Translations under genes and position numbers: made by a program | Shown: in pieces, positions 33,695 to 43,379 of the stretch | How the letters are laid out: each line of letters starts with the position of its first letter | How positions within the stretch are numbered: the first letter of the stretch is position 1 | Source of the DNA: Iocasia fonsfrigidae | GTDB taxonomy: Bacteria > Bacillota > Halanaerobiia > Halanaerobiales > DTU029 | NCBI RefSeq assembly: GCF_017751145.1 | Contig: NZ_CP046640.1 | Coordinates: forward strand, 1,406,137-1,470,136 | Length of the DNA stretch: 64,000 bases | Direction: 5' to 3' | The notes under the pieces: model-generated | Databases searched by the model: none | What the model was told of the DNA's origin: nothing | Seen by the model: the letters and a program-made list of their open reading frames with translations, nothing else

Positions 33695-34756
33695 TTAACT
33701 TATTTTGTTAATATTGTTTTTGGTGTTATTAATTAGCATTTCTTTTGTAATTATGTCTACAGGTATTTCATAAACATCTGAATTTGGTTTTTGTTTTTTA
33801 ATCAAATAATTAAAAAGTTCTTTAATTATTTGGTATCCTTGTTTTTTTTCACTTTGTGCAATTACAAAATCAACAACACCTTCTTTTAATAGCATTTCAT
33901 TTTCAGGTACTAAATCATGACTAATTATTTTAATGTCATCTAATTTTCCTGCTAAGGATAGGGCATTTTTTATTCCGCCACTACAACTTCCTGATAAATA
34001 TATTCCTTTTAGATTTGGATATTTATTACAGTATTCTAGTGTGATTTTAAAAGCGGTTTCTCTTTGGTCCTGATTTTCCTGTATATCTACAATGTTAATA
34101 TTATGATTATTATTTTCTATATGTGAACAAAATCCGGATAATCTATCAGGATGACAGGATAGATTTTTTGAACTAATAATAACTGCAACATCTCCGCCAG
34201 AAGGAATTAACTTTTCCATTAAATCAGCAGCAACTCGACCAGCTTTTACGTGATCTTGTCCTACATAGCGAATTTCATTAATTCCCTCTAATTTTGAGTT
34301 GAAAGTAAGTATAGCAATGCCTTTATCAGCTAATTGATTTGCTTTATTAATTACTTGGGTATCATCAATAGGTAAAAATGCAATTCCTTTAACATTCATA
34401 TTTTCAAATTCTGTTAAAATACTTATAAGTTCTGCAGGCTGTAAGGTGGTTAGCATTTTAACAATAATCTTTATTCCAAATGGTGCAAACTCTCTCTCGG
34501 CTTTCTTGATACCTTGTAAAAGCACTTGTATAAAGGGGTTATAATCAGGAGTTAGTATTACTCCTAATTTGACAGGGTCTTTGGAATTGACAAGTGCTTT
34601 TCCTAATAGATTAGGTTTATAATTCAATTCATCAATAATAGCTTGAATTCGTTGGCGAGTTTCTTTTTTTACACCAGGTCGGTTATGGATAACTTTGTCT
34701 ACTGTTGACCTTGAAACATTTGCTAATTTCGCAATATCTTTCATTGTTACTGTCAA
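33695..34756 (-). CDS. LacI-family transcription regulator
   Basis: An N-terminal helix-turn-helix (MKDIAKLANVSRSTVDKVIH) with hinge NYKPNLLGKALV, followed by a periplasmic-binding-type sugar domain (LGVILTPDYNPFIQVLLQG; ISHDLVPENE). Length is 353 residues. The start is a TTG placed eight bases behind AAGGAG; an ATG four codons later is an alternative. It is divergent from the ketose operon, whose upstream region has four similar dyad-like sites, so it most likely represses that operon until a ketose or its phosphate binds. Confidence 0.93.
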   Translation of the reverse strand: MTVTMKDIAKLANVSRSTVDKVIHNRPGVKKETRQRIQAIIDELNYKPNLLGKALVNSKDPVKLGVILTPDYNPFIQVLLQGIKKAEREFAPFGIKIIVKMLTTLQPAELISILTEFENMNVKGIAFLPIDDTQVINKANQLADKGIAILTFNSKLEGINEIRYVGQDHVKAGRVAADLMEKLIPSGGDVAVIISSKNLSCHPDRLSGFCSHIENNNHNINIVDIQENQDQRETAFKITLEYCNKYPNLKGIYLSGSCSGGIKNALSLAGKLDDIKIISHDLVPENEMLLKEGVVDFVIAQSEKKQGYQIIKELFNYLIKKQKPNSDVYEIPVDIITKEMLINNTKNNINKIS

Positions 34757-34836
34757 TTTTATTTCTCCTTTATCAAATATTTACAATATTTATGATAACA
34801 CAATTCAAAAGATATGTCTAGTTAGTCATATAAAAA

Positions 34837-35113
34837 ATAATACTCGAGCACAATAAATATAAAAATTGTCTTGATTTACCCCTTATTTAATAAAATTTTA
34901 TTTGACAAGAAGCTGTAATTGTAGTAAAATAACACCATAATAACACACGTGCTCATTATGATAATTAGCTAATTACTAACAAGGAAAACCATAGCCATCT
35001 TAATTACTATCTATAATTATACACGAGCTCAATATAATAAATTAGCTCATTTTATTATTTGACACAAAACAACAAATGTGCTGATATAAGATCTATAATA
35101 ACATACGTGCTCA
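34837..35113. promoter_or_regulatory. Four repeated LacI-type operator sites
   Basis: Cores of the form ACACGTGCTCA occur at 34842-34852 (ACTCGAGCACA), 34945-34955 (ACACGTGCTCA), 35021-35031 (ACACGAGCTCA) and 35103-35113 (ATACGTGCTCA), each inside an AATAA/TTATT-rich frame with a central CG. A degenerate half-site is near 35077. Such sites suit LacI-family dimers and would allow looping. The rest of the 740-base gap holds no gene. Confidence 0.75.
34902..34930 (+). promoter_or_regulatory. Sigma-A promoter of the ketose operon
   Basis: TTGACA (34902-34907), a 17-base spacer and TAAAAT (34925-34930). An operator core starts 14 bases after the -10 element, so repressor binding would stop transcription. 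The leader to the first gene is about 560 bases long. Confidence 0.7.
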
Positions 35114-35496
35114 AAAAAATAGATTAATAGTTTTTTGGTGGCTTTTTCTTTGTGGAGCAGGGGCCTGGCTGTTTGTTTTGTGGATTGAATGATTGTTATT
35201 TAAAAATATAAGTGTAAATTTAATAATTATAATATGTGTGGTATATGTGGTATAAGTTAATTATTAATATTAAGACTACACAATATCTACAGAGATTAGA
35301 TTTAGTCCATTATTATGTATATTATTACTTAAAATAAGTAGCTAAACGCTCATATTTCTTAAAGATATCTGTGGATTTTATTTTTTCTATAAGACAGATA
35401 AGATTATAAGAAAGTAAGATATGAGGTTATAAGGTTAAAACTAGAAACTGTGTGTTAGATAAAATAATGTATATATAATAAAGGAGGCAAAATATT

Positions 35497-36372
35497 ATGA
35501 AATTTGGGACTTTATATGCTTATTGGAACACTGAATGGGACTGTGATTATGCGATATATGCTGAAATTGCAAAAAAAGTGGCTGAAATTGGATTTGACGT
35601 TTTAGAAATTAGTGCTGATCACATTTATAGGATGCCGGAGAGTGAGTTGCAAAAATTGAATGATCTAGCAGAAGAATATGGTTTAATACTTACTGCAAAT
35701 AGTGGGCCATCTAAAGAATATGACCTTGCTTCATCGGATCCAGTAGTACGAAAACAAGGAATTGAATATTTTAAAACAATCTTAAAAAAAATGGAAATAA
35801 TTAATTCAAAAATATTAATTGGAGCCATCTATTCATACTGGCCATCCGATTTTCTTGAGACTGATAAAGAGGCTGCCTGGGAAAGAAGTATTGATTGTTT
35901 AAAAGAAATTAGTAAAACTGCAGAAGAATTAGAAATTGAGATTTCTCTTGAGGTTTTGAACAGAAATGAAACATATATTTTGACAGATTGTAAAGAGGCA
36001 ATTGAGTACTGCAATAAAGTAGGCAGCAAAAATGTTAAAATTCTTTTAGATACATACCATATGAATATTGAAGAAGATAATATTCCAGATGCAATCAAAA
36101 TGGCGGGAGATTTGTTAGGACATTTGCACGTAGGTGAATGTAATAGAAAACTACCAGGAATGAATAATAGTATTGATTGGGATGGAATAGGTGAAGCTTT
36201 GAAAGACATAAATTACGATAAGGCTGTAGTTATGGAACCCTTTTTATTAAAAGGCGGTTCTGTTGGAGAGGATATTAGAGTATGGAGAGACTTAAGTGAT
36301 AATGCTGATCAGGCCACAATGGATAAATATATTACAGATTCTTTAAGATTTTTAAAGAAAACTTTGGAATGA
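35497..36372 (+). CDS. Ketose 3-epimerase (D-psicose/D-tagatose 3-epimerase-like)
   Basis: A TIM-barrel sugar isomerase of 291 residues. It opens MKFGTLYAYWNTEWDCDY, has LEVLNRNETY (metal-ligand Glu), ILLDTYHMNIEEDN (Asp), HLHVGECNR (His) and VVMEPF (Glu), the four metal ligands of D-psicose 3-epimerases. It would interconvert D-fructose/D-allulose or D-tagatose/D-sorbose. AAAGGAGGC precedes the ATG. First gene of the operon behind the operator region. Confidence 0.92.
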   Translation: MKFGTLYAYWNTEWDCDYAIYAEIAKKVAEIGFDVLEISADHIYRMPESELQKLNDLAEEYGLILTANSGPSKEYDLASSDPVVRKQGIEYFKTILKKMEIINSKILIGAIYSYWPSDFLETDKEAAWERSIDCLKEISKTAEELEIEISLEVLNRNETYILTDCKEAIEYCNKVGSKNVKILLDTYHMNIEEDNIPDAIKMAGDLLGHLHVGECNRKLPGMNNSIDWDGIGEALKDINYDKAVVMEPFLLKGGSVGEDIRVWRDLSDNADQATMDKYITDSLRFLKKTLE

Positions 36373-36393
36373 TAAAGGAAATGGGGGTGAATT

Positions 36394-37341
36394 ATGCCAG
36401 AAGTATTAATTATGGGGGAAATGCTTGTCGAAATTATGAGGCCTGATGTAGGTATTGAACTGTATAAACCAGGACTTTTCAAAGGACCTTATCCAAGTGG
36501 GGCACCGGCAATTTTTATTGATACAGTTGCTAGATTGGGACATGATACAGCAATTATTGGTGGTGTAGGAAAAGATGATTTTGGCAAAAGTCTTTTAGAC
36601 AGATTTAAAAGAGATGGTGTGAACTGTGACTATGTATTGCAAAGTGAAGAACGAGCTACTGGTGTAGCATTTGTAACATATTTTTCTGATGGATCTAGAA
36701 AATTTATTTTCCACATGGGAAATACACCTGCAGTTGAAGCAAAGATGCCTGATGTAAGTAGATTAAAAGATGTAAAATACTTTCACATTATGGGATGTTC
36801 ACTGATGAGTAATAAAGATTTTGCCCAAGAAATATTGAAGACTATGAGGGCTTTGGTGAAACAAGGTACTAAGGTATCCTTTGACCCTAATATTCGTAAA
36901 GAATTATTGACAGACGATAGTATATATGCTGTTGTTAACGAGGTTGTAACAAATACAAGTGTTTTTCTCCCTGGAATAGAAGAACTACTTATGATTACAG
37001 AAGAAAAAAATATCAAAGAAGCAATTAAAAAAAGTTTTCGAAATCCAAACTTAGAGGTTTTAGCTTTAAAAAATGGATCTAAAGGATCTACTATTTATAC
37101 GCGGAATCAAGTTGTGGAAATGGGGGTTTATGAAGTAGAGCAGCTTGATCCTACTGGGGCAGGAGATTGCTTTGATGGGGCTTTTATAGCAGGTTTAGTA
37201 GATGGAAAGAATGTGCTGGATGCTGCTAAGATGGGAGCTGCAGCTGGTGCTATAAACGCTGCTGCTTTTGGACCTATGGAAGGTGACATTAGTATAGAAA
37301 CAGTTAATAAAATAATAAAAGATAATAAGGTGAAAAAATGA
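36394..37341 (+). CDS. PfkB-family sugar kinase
   Basis: A ribokinase-fold kinase of 315 residues: MGEMLVEIMRPDVG at the start, SGAPAIFIDTVARLG for sugar binding, and DPTGAGDCFDGAF with the catalytic Asp and anion hole near the C-terminus. It probably phosphorylates the ketose made by the epimerase, giving the substrate for the GatY-type aldolase after a further step. Its stop overlaps the start of the broken gatZ by ATGA. Confidence 0.92.
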   Translation: MPEVLIMGEMLVEIMRPDVGIELYKPGLFKGPYPSGAPAIFIDTVARLGHDTAIIGGVGKDDFGKSLLDRFKRDGVNCDYVLQSEERATGVAFVTYFSDGSRKFIFHMGNTPAVEAKMPDVSRLKDVKYFHIMGCSLMSNKDFAQEILKTMRALVKQGTKVSFDPNIRKELLTDDSIYAVVNEVVTNTSVFLPGIEELLMITEEKNIKEAIKKSFRNPNLEVLALKNGSKGSTIYTRNQVVEMGVYEVEQLDPTGAGDCFDGAFIAGLVDGKNVLDAAKMGAAAGAINAAAFGPMEGDISIETVNKIIKDNKVKK

Positions 37342-38133
37342 GTAATTCATTAAGAAGTCTGATTGAAAAGAGGCACAGGGAATGATACTAGCATGAGACT
37401 AGCTGACGACTCTGCAGAAGATAAACTTTCAGATGAAGTAATTGCAAAAAGAGGTTCCATACTATATGGAGGATGTGAAGAGGCCTATCAAGAATTATTA
37501 AAGAATAATGCAGATATCCATCATTATGATCGATCAAAAGCAAAAGAGTTATGCAAATACATTAACAACTATGGTAAAATTGTCTTAGAAGGGCATTCAA
37601 CTGATTATCAATCTTCAAAAAGTTTAAGAGAAATGGTTGAAGATGGTATTGCTATACTAAAAGTTGGACCGGCCTTAACGTTTGCTTTAAGAGAAGGTTT
37701 ATTTACTTTAAGTATGATAGAAAAAGAATTAATTTCTCCAGAAAATAGAGCAGATTTTATGGAAACATTGGAAAAAGTAATGAGACACAGTCCTGAAAAT
37801 TGGAAGAAACATTATTCTGGATCCCAAAAAGAATTAAAATTACAACGCAAATTTAGTTTTTCTGACCGCTGTAGGTATTATTTTGCTAAACCCGAAGTTA
37901 TTGATGCCATTAATAAGTTGTTTGAAAATTTACAGTCAGTAGATATCCCGTTAGGTATGCTTCGGCGGTTCATGCCTATGCAGTATATAAAGGTAAGAAA
38001 TGGGAAACTAGCATTAAATCCAAAGGAGTTAGTTTTAGATAGTGTAGTGGAATTGATTGAATCTTATAATTATGCTACAAAACATAATTATATGGTAGCA
38101 GAAATTTTATTAACTAGACAAGTTGTGTTTTAG
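37338..38133 (+). pseudogene. gatZ/kbaZ (tagatose-bisphosphate aldolase subunit) with deletions
   Basis: The true start, ATG at 37338, gives SNSLRSLIEKRHRE and then a stop. From 37396 another frame reads DTSMRLADD, DEVIAKR and then LEGHSTDYQSSKSLREMVE, AILKVGPALTFALREGLF and MPMQYIKVRNGKL, all GatZ motifs. About 120 residues after the start and a second block after VIAKR are missing compared with the normal length of about 420. The 256-codon remainder still has an open frame but begins without a proper site, so the product is unlikely to work. GatZ normally stabilises GatY. Confidence 0.88.
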
Positions 38134-38151
38134 TAAAGAAAGGAGGGGCCT

Positions 38152-38235
38152 ATGAGCAGTGACGTAAAATTAGAGCTGAAGGGAATATGCAAAAGTTTTA
38201 CACTAGTAGGTCATTATAAAATAAATACATTATAG
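38152..38235 (+). pseudogene. 5' relic of a sugar ABC transporter ATPase gene
   Basis: Behind a strong AAAGGAGGGG site, the frame reads MSSDVKLELKGICKSF, the opening of RbsA/XylG-type ATPases, and then runs into unrelated codons and a stop. Walker A is absent. An intact ATPase gene lies at 39612, so an older copy or a rearranged order existed. Confidence 0.8.
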
Positions 38236-38300
38236 AAAGTGAGGTAAGATTTTTAATGAAACAAGCATTTGAAAAAATATCAAAAAACAGGAGGCTAAAA

Positions 38301-39218
38301 ATGAAAAAACTATTTATAGTATTTATGATTATTGGAATGGTTACTTTATTAACGATTACTTCTTTTGCTGAAGATAAGTATGTTATTGGTGTTACAATGA
38401 AGACTTTACAGGATGAATATTCTAGAAAACTTGGAGATGCTATTAAAGAACGTGCAGAACAATATGATAATATTGAATTATTGTTAGTTGATGCCCAAGC
38501 GGATTTATATAAACAATTGACTCAAGTAGAGGATTTTATAGTAAGAGGTGTAGATGTTATTGTTTTAAATCCTCAAGATGCTGGGGGAGGTTCATTGGCT
38601 GTTAAGAGGGCTAATGAAGCGGGGATTCCATTAATAGAGGTTAATACAGTTACAAATAATACAAATTATGTATCATATGTTGGTTCATCTGATACAGCAG
38701 CTGGAAAAATTCAAGGTGAATATATCTATAAAAGGCTTAATGGAAAGGGAAATGTAGTATTATTATATGGTAATATGGGACAATCTCCTCAAATTTTAAG
38801 GGAAAAAGGTTTAATAGAAACTTTGCTATCAAAACCTGACATTAAGTTAGTTTCTGCTCAAACAGCCAATTGGCAAAGGGCTCAGGCAATGTCTATTACA
38901 GAAGATTGGTTACTAAAATATGATGATATTGATGCTATTTGTGCACAAAATGATGATATGGCTATGGGGGCTTTAAGGGCTGTTGAAGCATTAGGTAGAA
39001 AAGATATTGTAATTGCAGGTGTAGACGCTATAGATGATGCATTAAAAGCAATTGACGAGGGCCGTTTAGATGCAACAGTTCTTCAAGATGCTATTGCCCA
39101 AGGATATAAAACAGTTGATGTTGCATTAGAAGTGGCTAAAGGTAATGAAGTAGAAGAGGAATATATCATACCATTTAAATTAATAACAAAAGATAATGTG
39201 AAAGAATATATTAAATAG
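38301..39218 (+). CDS. Sugar ABC transporter substrate-binding protein (RbsB-like)
   Basis: A secreted periplasmic-type binding protein of 305 residues. It starts MKKLFIVFMIIGMVTLL, a signal peptide ending near SFA-ED. The mature part, VIGVTMKTLQDEYSRKL, VDVIVLNPQDAG and AICAQNDDMAMGALRAVE, is the type I sugar-binding fold. The ATG is backed by AGGAGG; an upstream in-frame ATG would add 15 residues before the signal. It probably feeds the ATPase and permease downstream. Confidence 0.93.
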   Translation: MKKLFIVFMIIGMVTLLTITSFAEDKYVIGVTMKTLQDEYSRKLGDAIKERAEQYDNIELLLVDAQADLYKQLTQVEDFIVRGVDVIVLNPQDAGGGSLAVKRANEAGIPLIEVNTVTNNTNYVSYVGSSDTAAGKIQGEYIYKRLNGKGNVVLLYGNMGQSPQILREKGLIETLLSKPDIKLVSAQTANWQRAQAMSITEDWLLKYDDIDAICAQNDDMAMGALRAVEALGRKDIVIAGVDAIDDALKAIDEGRLDATVLQDAIAQGYKTVDVALEVAKGNEVEEEYIIPFKLITKDNVKEYIK

Positions 39219-39234
39219 TTTACAAAATATTCAA

Positions 39235-39286
39235 TGGGAAATCCCTATTTAATTATATAAATATTTATAATATTAGGGGTTTCCCA
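39235..39286 (+). terminator. Hairpin after the binding-protein gene; long gap
   Basis: A 13-bp stem with one G-T pair (39235-39247 with 39274-39286) around an AT-rich inner stem. It may limit read-through so that binding protein is made in excess. The rest of the gap to 39611 has only scraps, such as KAINKGVTKIYLDEL, which may be a class II aldolase relic. Confidence 0.65.
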
Positions 39287-39611
39287 AATGATTATAAATG
39301 AGTACTTTAAAGCAATAAATAAAGGTGTAACAAAAATATATTTAGATGAATTATTAATGTAAAAATTAATACTACAGGATTATTTGAAGTTATGGCAAAA
39401 GAGATTAGCAAACTTTTATTAAATACTGATATAACCTAGGGCCATATGCGGAAAGTTAGTCCTGCTTGGGATACTTAGTATTACTAAAAAGAGTACTATG
39501 GAAGGAATTGCATCAAAAAAGTATTGTAGATTATTTTAAAAAAATGAGAATTAATTAAGATATGTCTTGCAATGTTATGCTATTCATGAGCATTTTGAGA
39601 GGTGGTTTATT

Positions 39612-41123
39612 TTGAAAAGATCTGATTATATTTTAGAAGCGAAAAATATAACAAAAGTATTTAATAATACCAAGGTTTTAAATAGTGTGAATTTATCTGT
39701 GAAAAGAGGAGAAGTTCATGCATTATTAGGTGAAAATGGAGCTGGTAAATCTACCTTAATGAAAATTATTATGGGTGAGCATAAGCCTGACGGCAAATCA
39801 GAAATCTTCTTTAATAATCAAAAGGTGGATATAAAAAACCCTTCTGAAGCACTAAAAACTGGCATTTCAATGATATATCAAGAATTAAGCTCAATATCTG
39901 ATATGACTATAGAAGAAAACATATTTTTAGGGAGAGAGATACTGCATAAAGGTTTACCATTTATAGACAAGAAAAATCTCTTTATGAAAACTCAAAAACT
40001 ACTGAGTATGTTTGATCTAAATTTAAATCCAAACACAAAAACAAGGCAATTAAGTGTGGCCCAAAAACAAATGATAGAAATAATTAAAGCAGTCTCTTAT
40101 GAAGCTAATTTAATTATTATGGATGAACCTACTTCTTCGCTCAGTGATAAGGAAGTAGAAAAACTTTTTGAGGCAATCAATAATATTAGAAAAAGAGGAG
40201 TTTCGGTAATATATATATCACATAAGTTAGAAGAATTATTTGAAATTGCTGATAGAGTAACAGTACTAAGAGATGGCAGTTATATTGGAACAGAGGAGAC
40301 GAAGAATGTTTCTAAAGAAAAATTAATTGAAATGATGGTAGGTAGGAAGCTTGAAAACTTATTTCCCAAGAAGAAAGCTGAAATTGGGAGTATATATTTT
40401 GAAGTTAGAAATTATAACAAAATGAATATATTTAAAAATATTAATTTTCATGTTAAAAAGGGTGAAATATTAGGGTTTGCAGGTTTAATTGGTGCAGGAA
40501 GAACAGAGTTAGCTAGGGCAATATTTGGTTTAGATGAAGTTGATGATGGAGTTTTGATTTTAGATGGTAAAGAAATAAAAATAGATTCATCAAAAGATGC
40601 AATAGATAAAGGAATTTATATGCTTAGTGAAGATAGGAAAGAACTGGGGTTAGTTTTATGTAGATCAATTAAAGAGAATATTAGTCTTCCTCATTTCGAT
40701 AAAACTTTTATAGATTTTAAATCTGAAAATACAAAATGTGTTGACGTTACAAAAAGAACGAATGTAAAAATGAATAATCTTGATCAAAAAGTAAAATATC
40801 TTAGTGGAGGTAATCAACAAAAGGTAGTTTTATCAAAATGGCTTATAAAAAAACCTAAAGTTCTAATTTTAGATGAACCGACTCGAGGAATTGATATTGG
40901 AGCTAAGGCAGAAATATATAATATTATTTCTGATCTAGCAAATGAGGGAATATCAATAATTCTTATTTCATCGGAATTACCTGAGTTAATAGCTTTAAGC
41001 GATAGGATATTAGTTATGAGTGAAGGTGAAATAACTAAAGAGCTAAAAAGAAATAGTTTTGAAAATGAAGCTTTTTCACAAGAATCAATATTAAAACATG
41101 CTATAGGAGGGGGACCAAATTAA
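39612..41123 (+). CDS. Sugar ABC transporter ATPase (RbsA-like, two domains)
   Basis: Two tandem nucleotide-binding domains in 503 residues. The first has GENGAGKST (Walker A) and LIIMDEPTSSL (Walker B); the second has the degenerate GLIGAGRTELARAIFG and then LSGGNQQKVVLSKWL with LILDEPTRGIDIG. This is the ribose/xylose/galactoside carbohydrate importer type. The start is TTG behind GAGAGGTGG; an upstream ATG in frame has no site. It overlaps the permease start. Confidence 0.94.
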   Translation: MKRSDYILEAKNITKVFNNTKVLNSVNLSVKRGEVHALLGENGAGKSTLMKIIMGEHKPDGKSEIFFNNQKVDIKNPSEALKTGISMIYQELSSISDMTIEENIFLGREILHKGLPFIDKKNLFMKTQKLLSMFDLNLNPNTKTRQLSVAQKQMIEIIKAVSYEANLIIMDEPTSSLSDKEVEKLFEAINNIRKRGVSVIYISHKLEELFEIADRVTVLRDGSYIGTEETKNVSKEKLIEMMVGRKLENLFPKKKAEIGSIYFEVRNYNKMNIFKNINFHVKKGEILGFAGLIGAGRTELARAIFGLDEVDDGVLILDGKEIKIDSSKDAIDKGIYMLSEDRKELGLVLCRSIKENISLPHFDKTFIDFKSENTKCVDVTKRTNVKMNNLDQKVKYLSGGNQQKVVLSKWLIKKPKVLILDEPTRGIDIGAKAEIYNIISDLANEGISIILISSELPELIALSDRILVMSEGEITKELKRNSFENEAFSQESILKHAIGGGPN

Positions 41124-42082
41124 TGTTTGAGAATATACTTTCCGCAGATAAGAAATTATTATTAAGAAAATATGGACTATTATTAGGAATGATTATATTA
41201 ATAATGGTATTGAGTTTAGTGTCAGATGCTTTTTTGAATTTTAGAAATATAATTAATATATCTAGACAAGTTTCTATAAATGGAATTATAGCTATTGGAA
41301 TGACTTTTGTAATATTGACTGGAGGGATAGATCTTTCAGTAGGTTCTTTAGTAGCAGTTTCTGGTGTTATTGGTGGAAGTATAATAAGTCAACATCCTGA
41401 TATGGTATGGCCAGCTATATTAGCATCTGTTTTTGTATGCAGTATTTTTGGGTTAATAAATGGAATTGCAGTTACTAAATTTAATATTGCACCGTTTATT
41501 ATAACTTTATCTACAATGACAATATCTAGGGGATTTGCTTTAGTATATTCTAATGGTAGACCTTATATTTTTGATTCTGATTCTTTTTCTGTAATAGGAA
41601 ATGAATATATAGGATTTGTGCCGCTCCCTGTTATAATATTAATTGTTATTTTTATATTAGCAATGGTATTACTTAGATTTACTAGATTTGGTAGATATGT
41701 ATATGCTATAGGTGGTAATAAAGAAGCAGCTAGAGCTTCAGGTATAAATGTTAATAATGTAGTTACTAAAGTATACGTTCTAATAGGCGCCTTATCTGGT
41801 TTAGCAGGAATAGTTTTGGCTTCTAGAATAAACTCTGGGCAACCTGCTATTGGTAGTGGATATGAATTAGATGCTATTGCATCTGTTGTTATTGGTGGAA
41901 CAAGCCTCAATGGAGGTATTGGGAAAATAACTGGTACGGTATTGGGTTTTTTACTGATAGGGATTATTAATAATGGATTAAATTTACTTAATGTTTCTTC
42001 ATACTGGCAACAAATTGTTAAAGGGATTATTATAGCCAGTGCAGTCTTGTTTGATCAATATACAAAAAAAACTAATAGTTAA
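41123..42082 (+). CDS. Sugar ABC transporter permease (RbsC-like)
   Basis: A 319-residue inner-membrane permease with about eight to ten segments. GIIAIGMTFVILTGGIDLSVG, AVTKFNIAPFIITLSTMTI and the C-terminal VIGGTSLNGGIGKITGTVLG are hallmark blocks of the family. The ATG overlaps the ATPase stop (TAATG). It forms the membrane channel of the ketose importer. Confidence 0.94.
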   Translation: MFENILSADKKLLLRKYGLLLGMIILIMVLSLVSDAFLNFRNIINISRQVSINGIIAIGMTFVILTGGIDLSVGSLVAVSGVIGGSIISQHPDMVWPAILASVFVCSIFGLINGIAVTKFNIAPFIITLSTMTISRGFALVYSNGRPYIFDSDSFSVIGNEYIGFVPLPVIILIVIFILAMVLLRFTRFGRYVYAIGGNKEAARASGINVNNVVTKVYVLIGALSGLAGIVLASRINSGQPAIGSGYELDAIASVVIGGTSLNGGIGKITGTVLGFLLIGIINNGLNLLNVSSYWQQIVKGIIIASAVLFDQYTKKTNS

Positions 42083-42263
42083 ATTAACGTCATAAAAATT
42101 TTTGATTATTTTTAGAGAGTAAGAATACAGAAGATATATATATATATTGAATTTTATATTAAAGTAGTTTGATAGAATTTAATAAAAATAGTGAGAGACA
42201 TAAAATGCTCAGCAGTTTAACTGTAGGTTTGATTTTGGGCAAAATGAAAGGAATGTAAATTAT

Positions 42264-43139
42264 ATGCCATTAATAAGCTCTACCAAATTATTGTTAAAAG
42301 CTCAGAAAGGTGGTTATGCTATAGGGGCTTTTAATGCTGAAAATATGGAGATGATTCAAGCTATAGTTGAAGCAGCAGAGGAATTAAGTTCTCCGGTAAT
42401 TATCCAGACTACACCGTCTACGGTTGCTTATGCCAATGTAGACATGTATAGAGCTATGGTAAATACAGTAGCCAACGATGTATCTGTACCTGTTGTTATG
42501 CATTTAGATCATGGCAAAAGTTTGGACTTATGTAAGCAAGCTATAGAAGCGCAATACACCTCTGTGATGTTTGACGGCTCCACCTTGTCTTTTGAAGAAA
42601 ATATGTTATTGACTCGAAAAGTAGTAGATACTGCAAAACCGAAAGGAATCCCGGTAGAAGCTGAGTTGGGAACTGTAGGTGGAAAGGAAGATGATCATGA
42701 GGTATCAGATAAAGATGCCCTCTATACAAATCCGAAGCAAGCCAAACAATTTGTGGACCGTACTGGTGTGCAGTCATTAGCTGTTGCCATTGGAACAGCT
42801 CATGGTTTTTATAAACAAGAACCAAGATTAGACTTTGATCGTCTTAAAGAAATACGAAAAGCTATAGATATACCACTTGTATTACATGGTGCATCAGGTG
42901 TATCTGATGAATCAGTAATGAAATCGATCCAACTAGGAATTTGTAAAGTTAATTTTGCTACTGAATTACGCGTTGCTTTTACTAAAGGTGTCAATAAAGT
43001 GCTTGAAGAAGCTCCAAATATATATGATCCTAAGAAATATTGTGCGGCTGGTCGAGCAGAAGTGAAAAAATTAGTGAAAGAAAAGATTATAATATGTGGC
43101 TCAAAAAAGAAAGCCCAGGCAAATGCCTTTATCAGTTAA
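42264..43139 (+). CDS. Class II ketose-bisphosphate aldolase (GatY/KbaY/Fba-like)
   Basis: A zinc aldolase of 291 residues. HLDHGKSLDLCKQAIEA contains the zinc ligands and catalytic Asp, VEAELGTVGGKEDDHE and VAIGTAHGFYK follow, and LVLHGASGVSDE and KVNFATELR close the barrel. It cleaves fructose- or tagatose-1,6-bisphosphate (or a 1-phosphate) to triose phosphates, the end of the operon's pathway. With gatZ broken it may act alone, as Fba-type enzymes do. AAAGGAATG precedes the ATG. A 182-base gap separates it from the permease. Confidence 0.93.
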   Translation: MPLISSTKLLLKAQKGGYAIGAFNAENMEMIQAIVEAAEELSSPVIIQTTPSTVAYANVDMYRAMVNTVANDVSVPVVMHLDHGKSLDLCKQAIEAQYTSVMFDGSTLSFEENMLLTRKVVDTAKPKGIPVEAELGTVGGKEDDHEVSDKDALYTNPKQAKQFVDRTGVQSLAVAIGTAHGFYKQEPRLDFDRLKEIRKAIDIPLVLHGASGVSDESVMKSIQLGICKVNFATELRVAFTKGVNKVLEEAPNIYDPKKYCAAGRAEVKKLVKEKIIICGSKKKAQANAFIS

Positions 43140-43192
43140 TTGATTAATTACTTGGGTATCTTAAACAGGGTTTTTATATTGAATTAGGAAAG

Positions 43193-43221
43193 TTGACTTA
43201 TGAGTGCTAGTATAATATAAT
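43193..43221 (+). promoter_or_regulatory. Promoter of the folate operon
   Basis: TTGACT (43193-43198), a 17-base spacer and TATAAT (43216-43221), placed just before the ZTP riboswitch. Confidence 0.8.
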
Positions 43222-43239
43222 TATCAATATAAAATATCG

Positions 43240-43346
43240 ATATCAATCATATAACTGGCGGAAGTGGGGCTAACCACGAGGGAGTATGGTTGTTGAAATG
43301 TCGACCGCCTGGGCATATTTTTTGCTCAGGCGGTTTATTTTTTATT
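43240..43346 (+). ncRNA. ZTP riboswitch (pfl motif) with terminator
   Basis: ACTGGCGGAAGTGGGGCTAA, CCACGAGGGAG and CCGCCTGGGCA are the conserved blocks of the ZTP-sensing pfl RNA. CCGCCTGGGCA (43305-43315) also pairs, with one G-T pair, with TGCTCAGGCGG (43323-43333), and a T-tract follows: an intrinsic terminator. When ZTP rises on 10-formyl-THF shortage, the aptamer should hold the CCGCC strand and let transcription enter folE. This fits the folate genes downstream. Confidence 0.95.
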
Positions 43347-43379
43347 AAAGGATTAATTGTGATCTATTGATAAAGGAGA

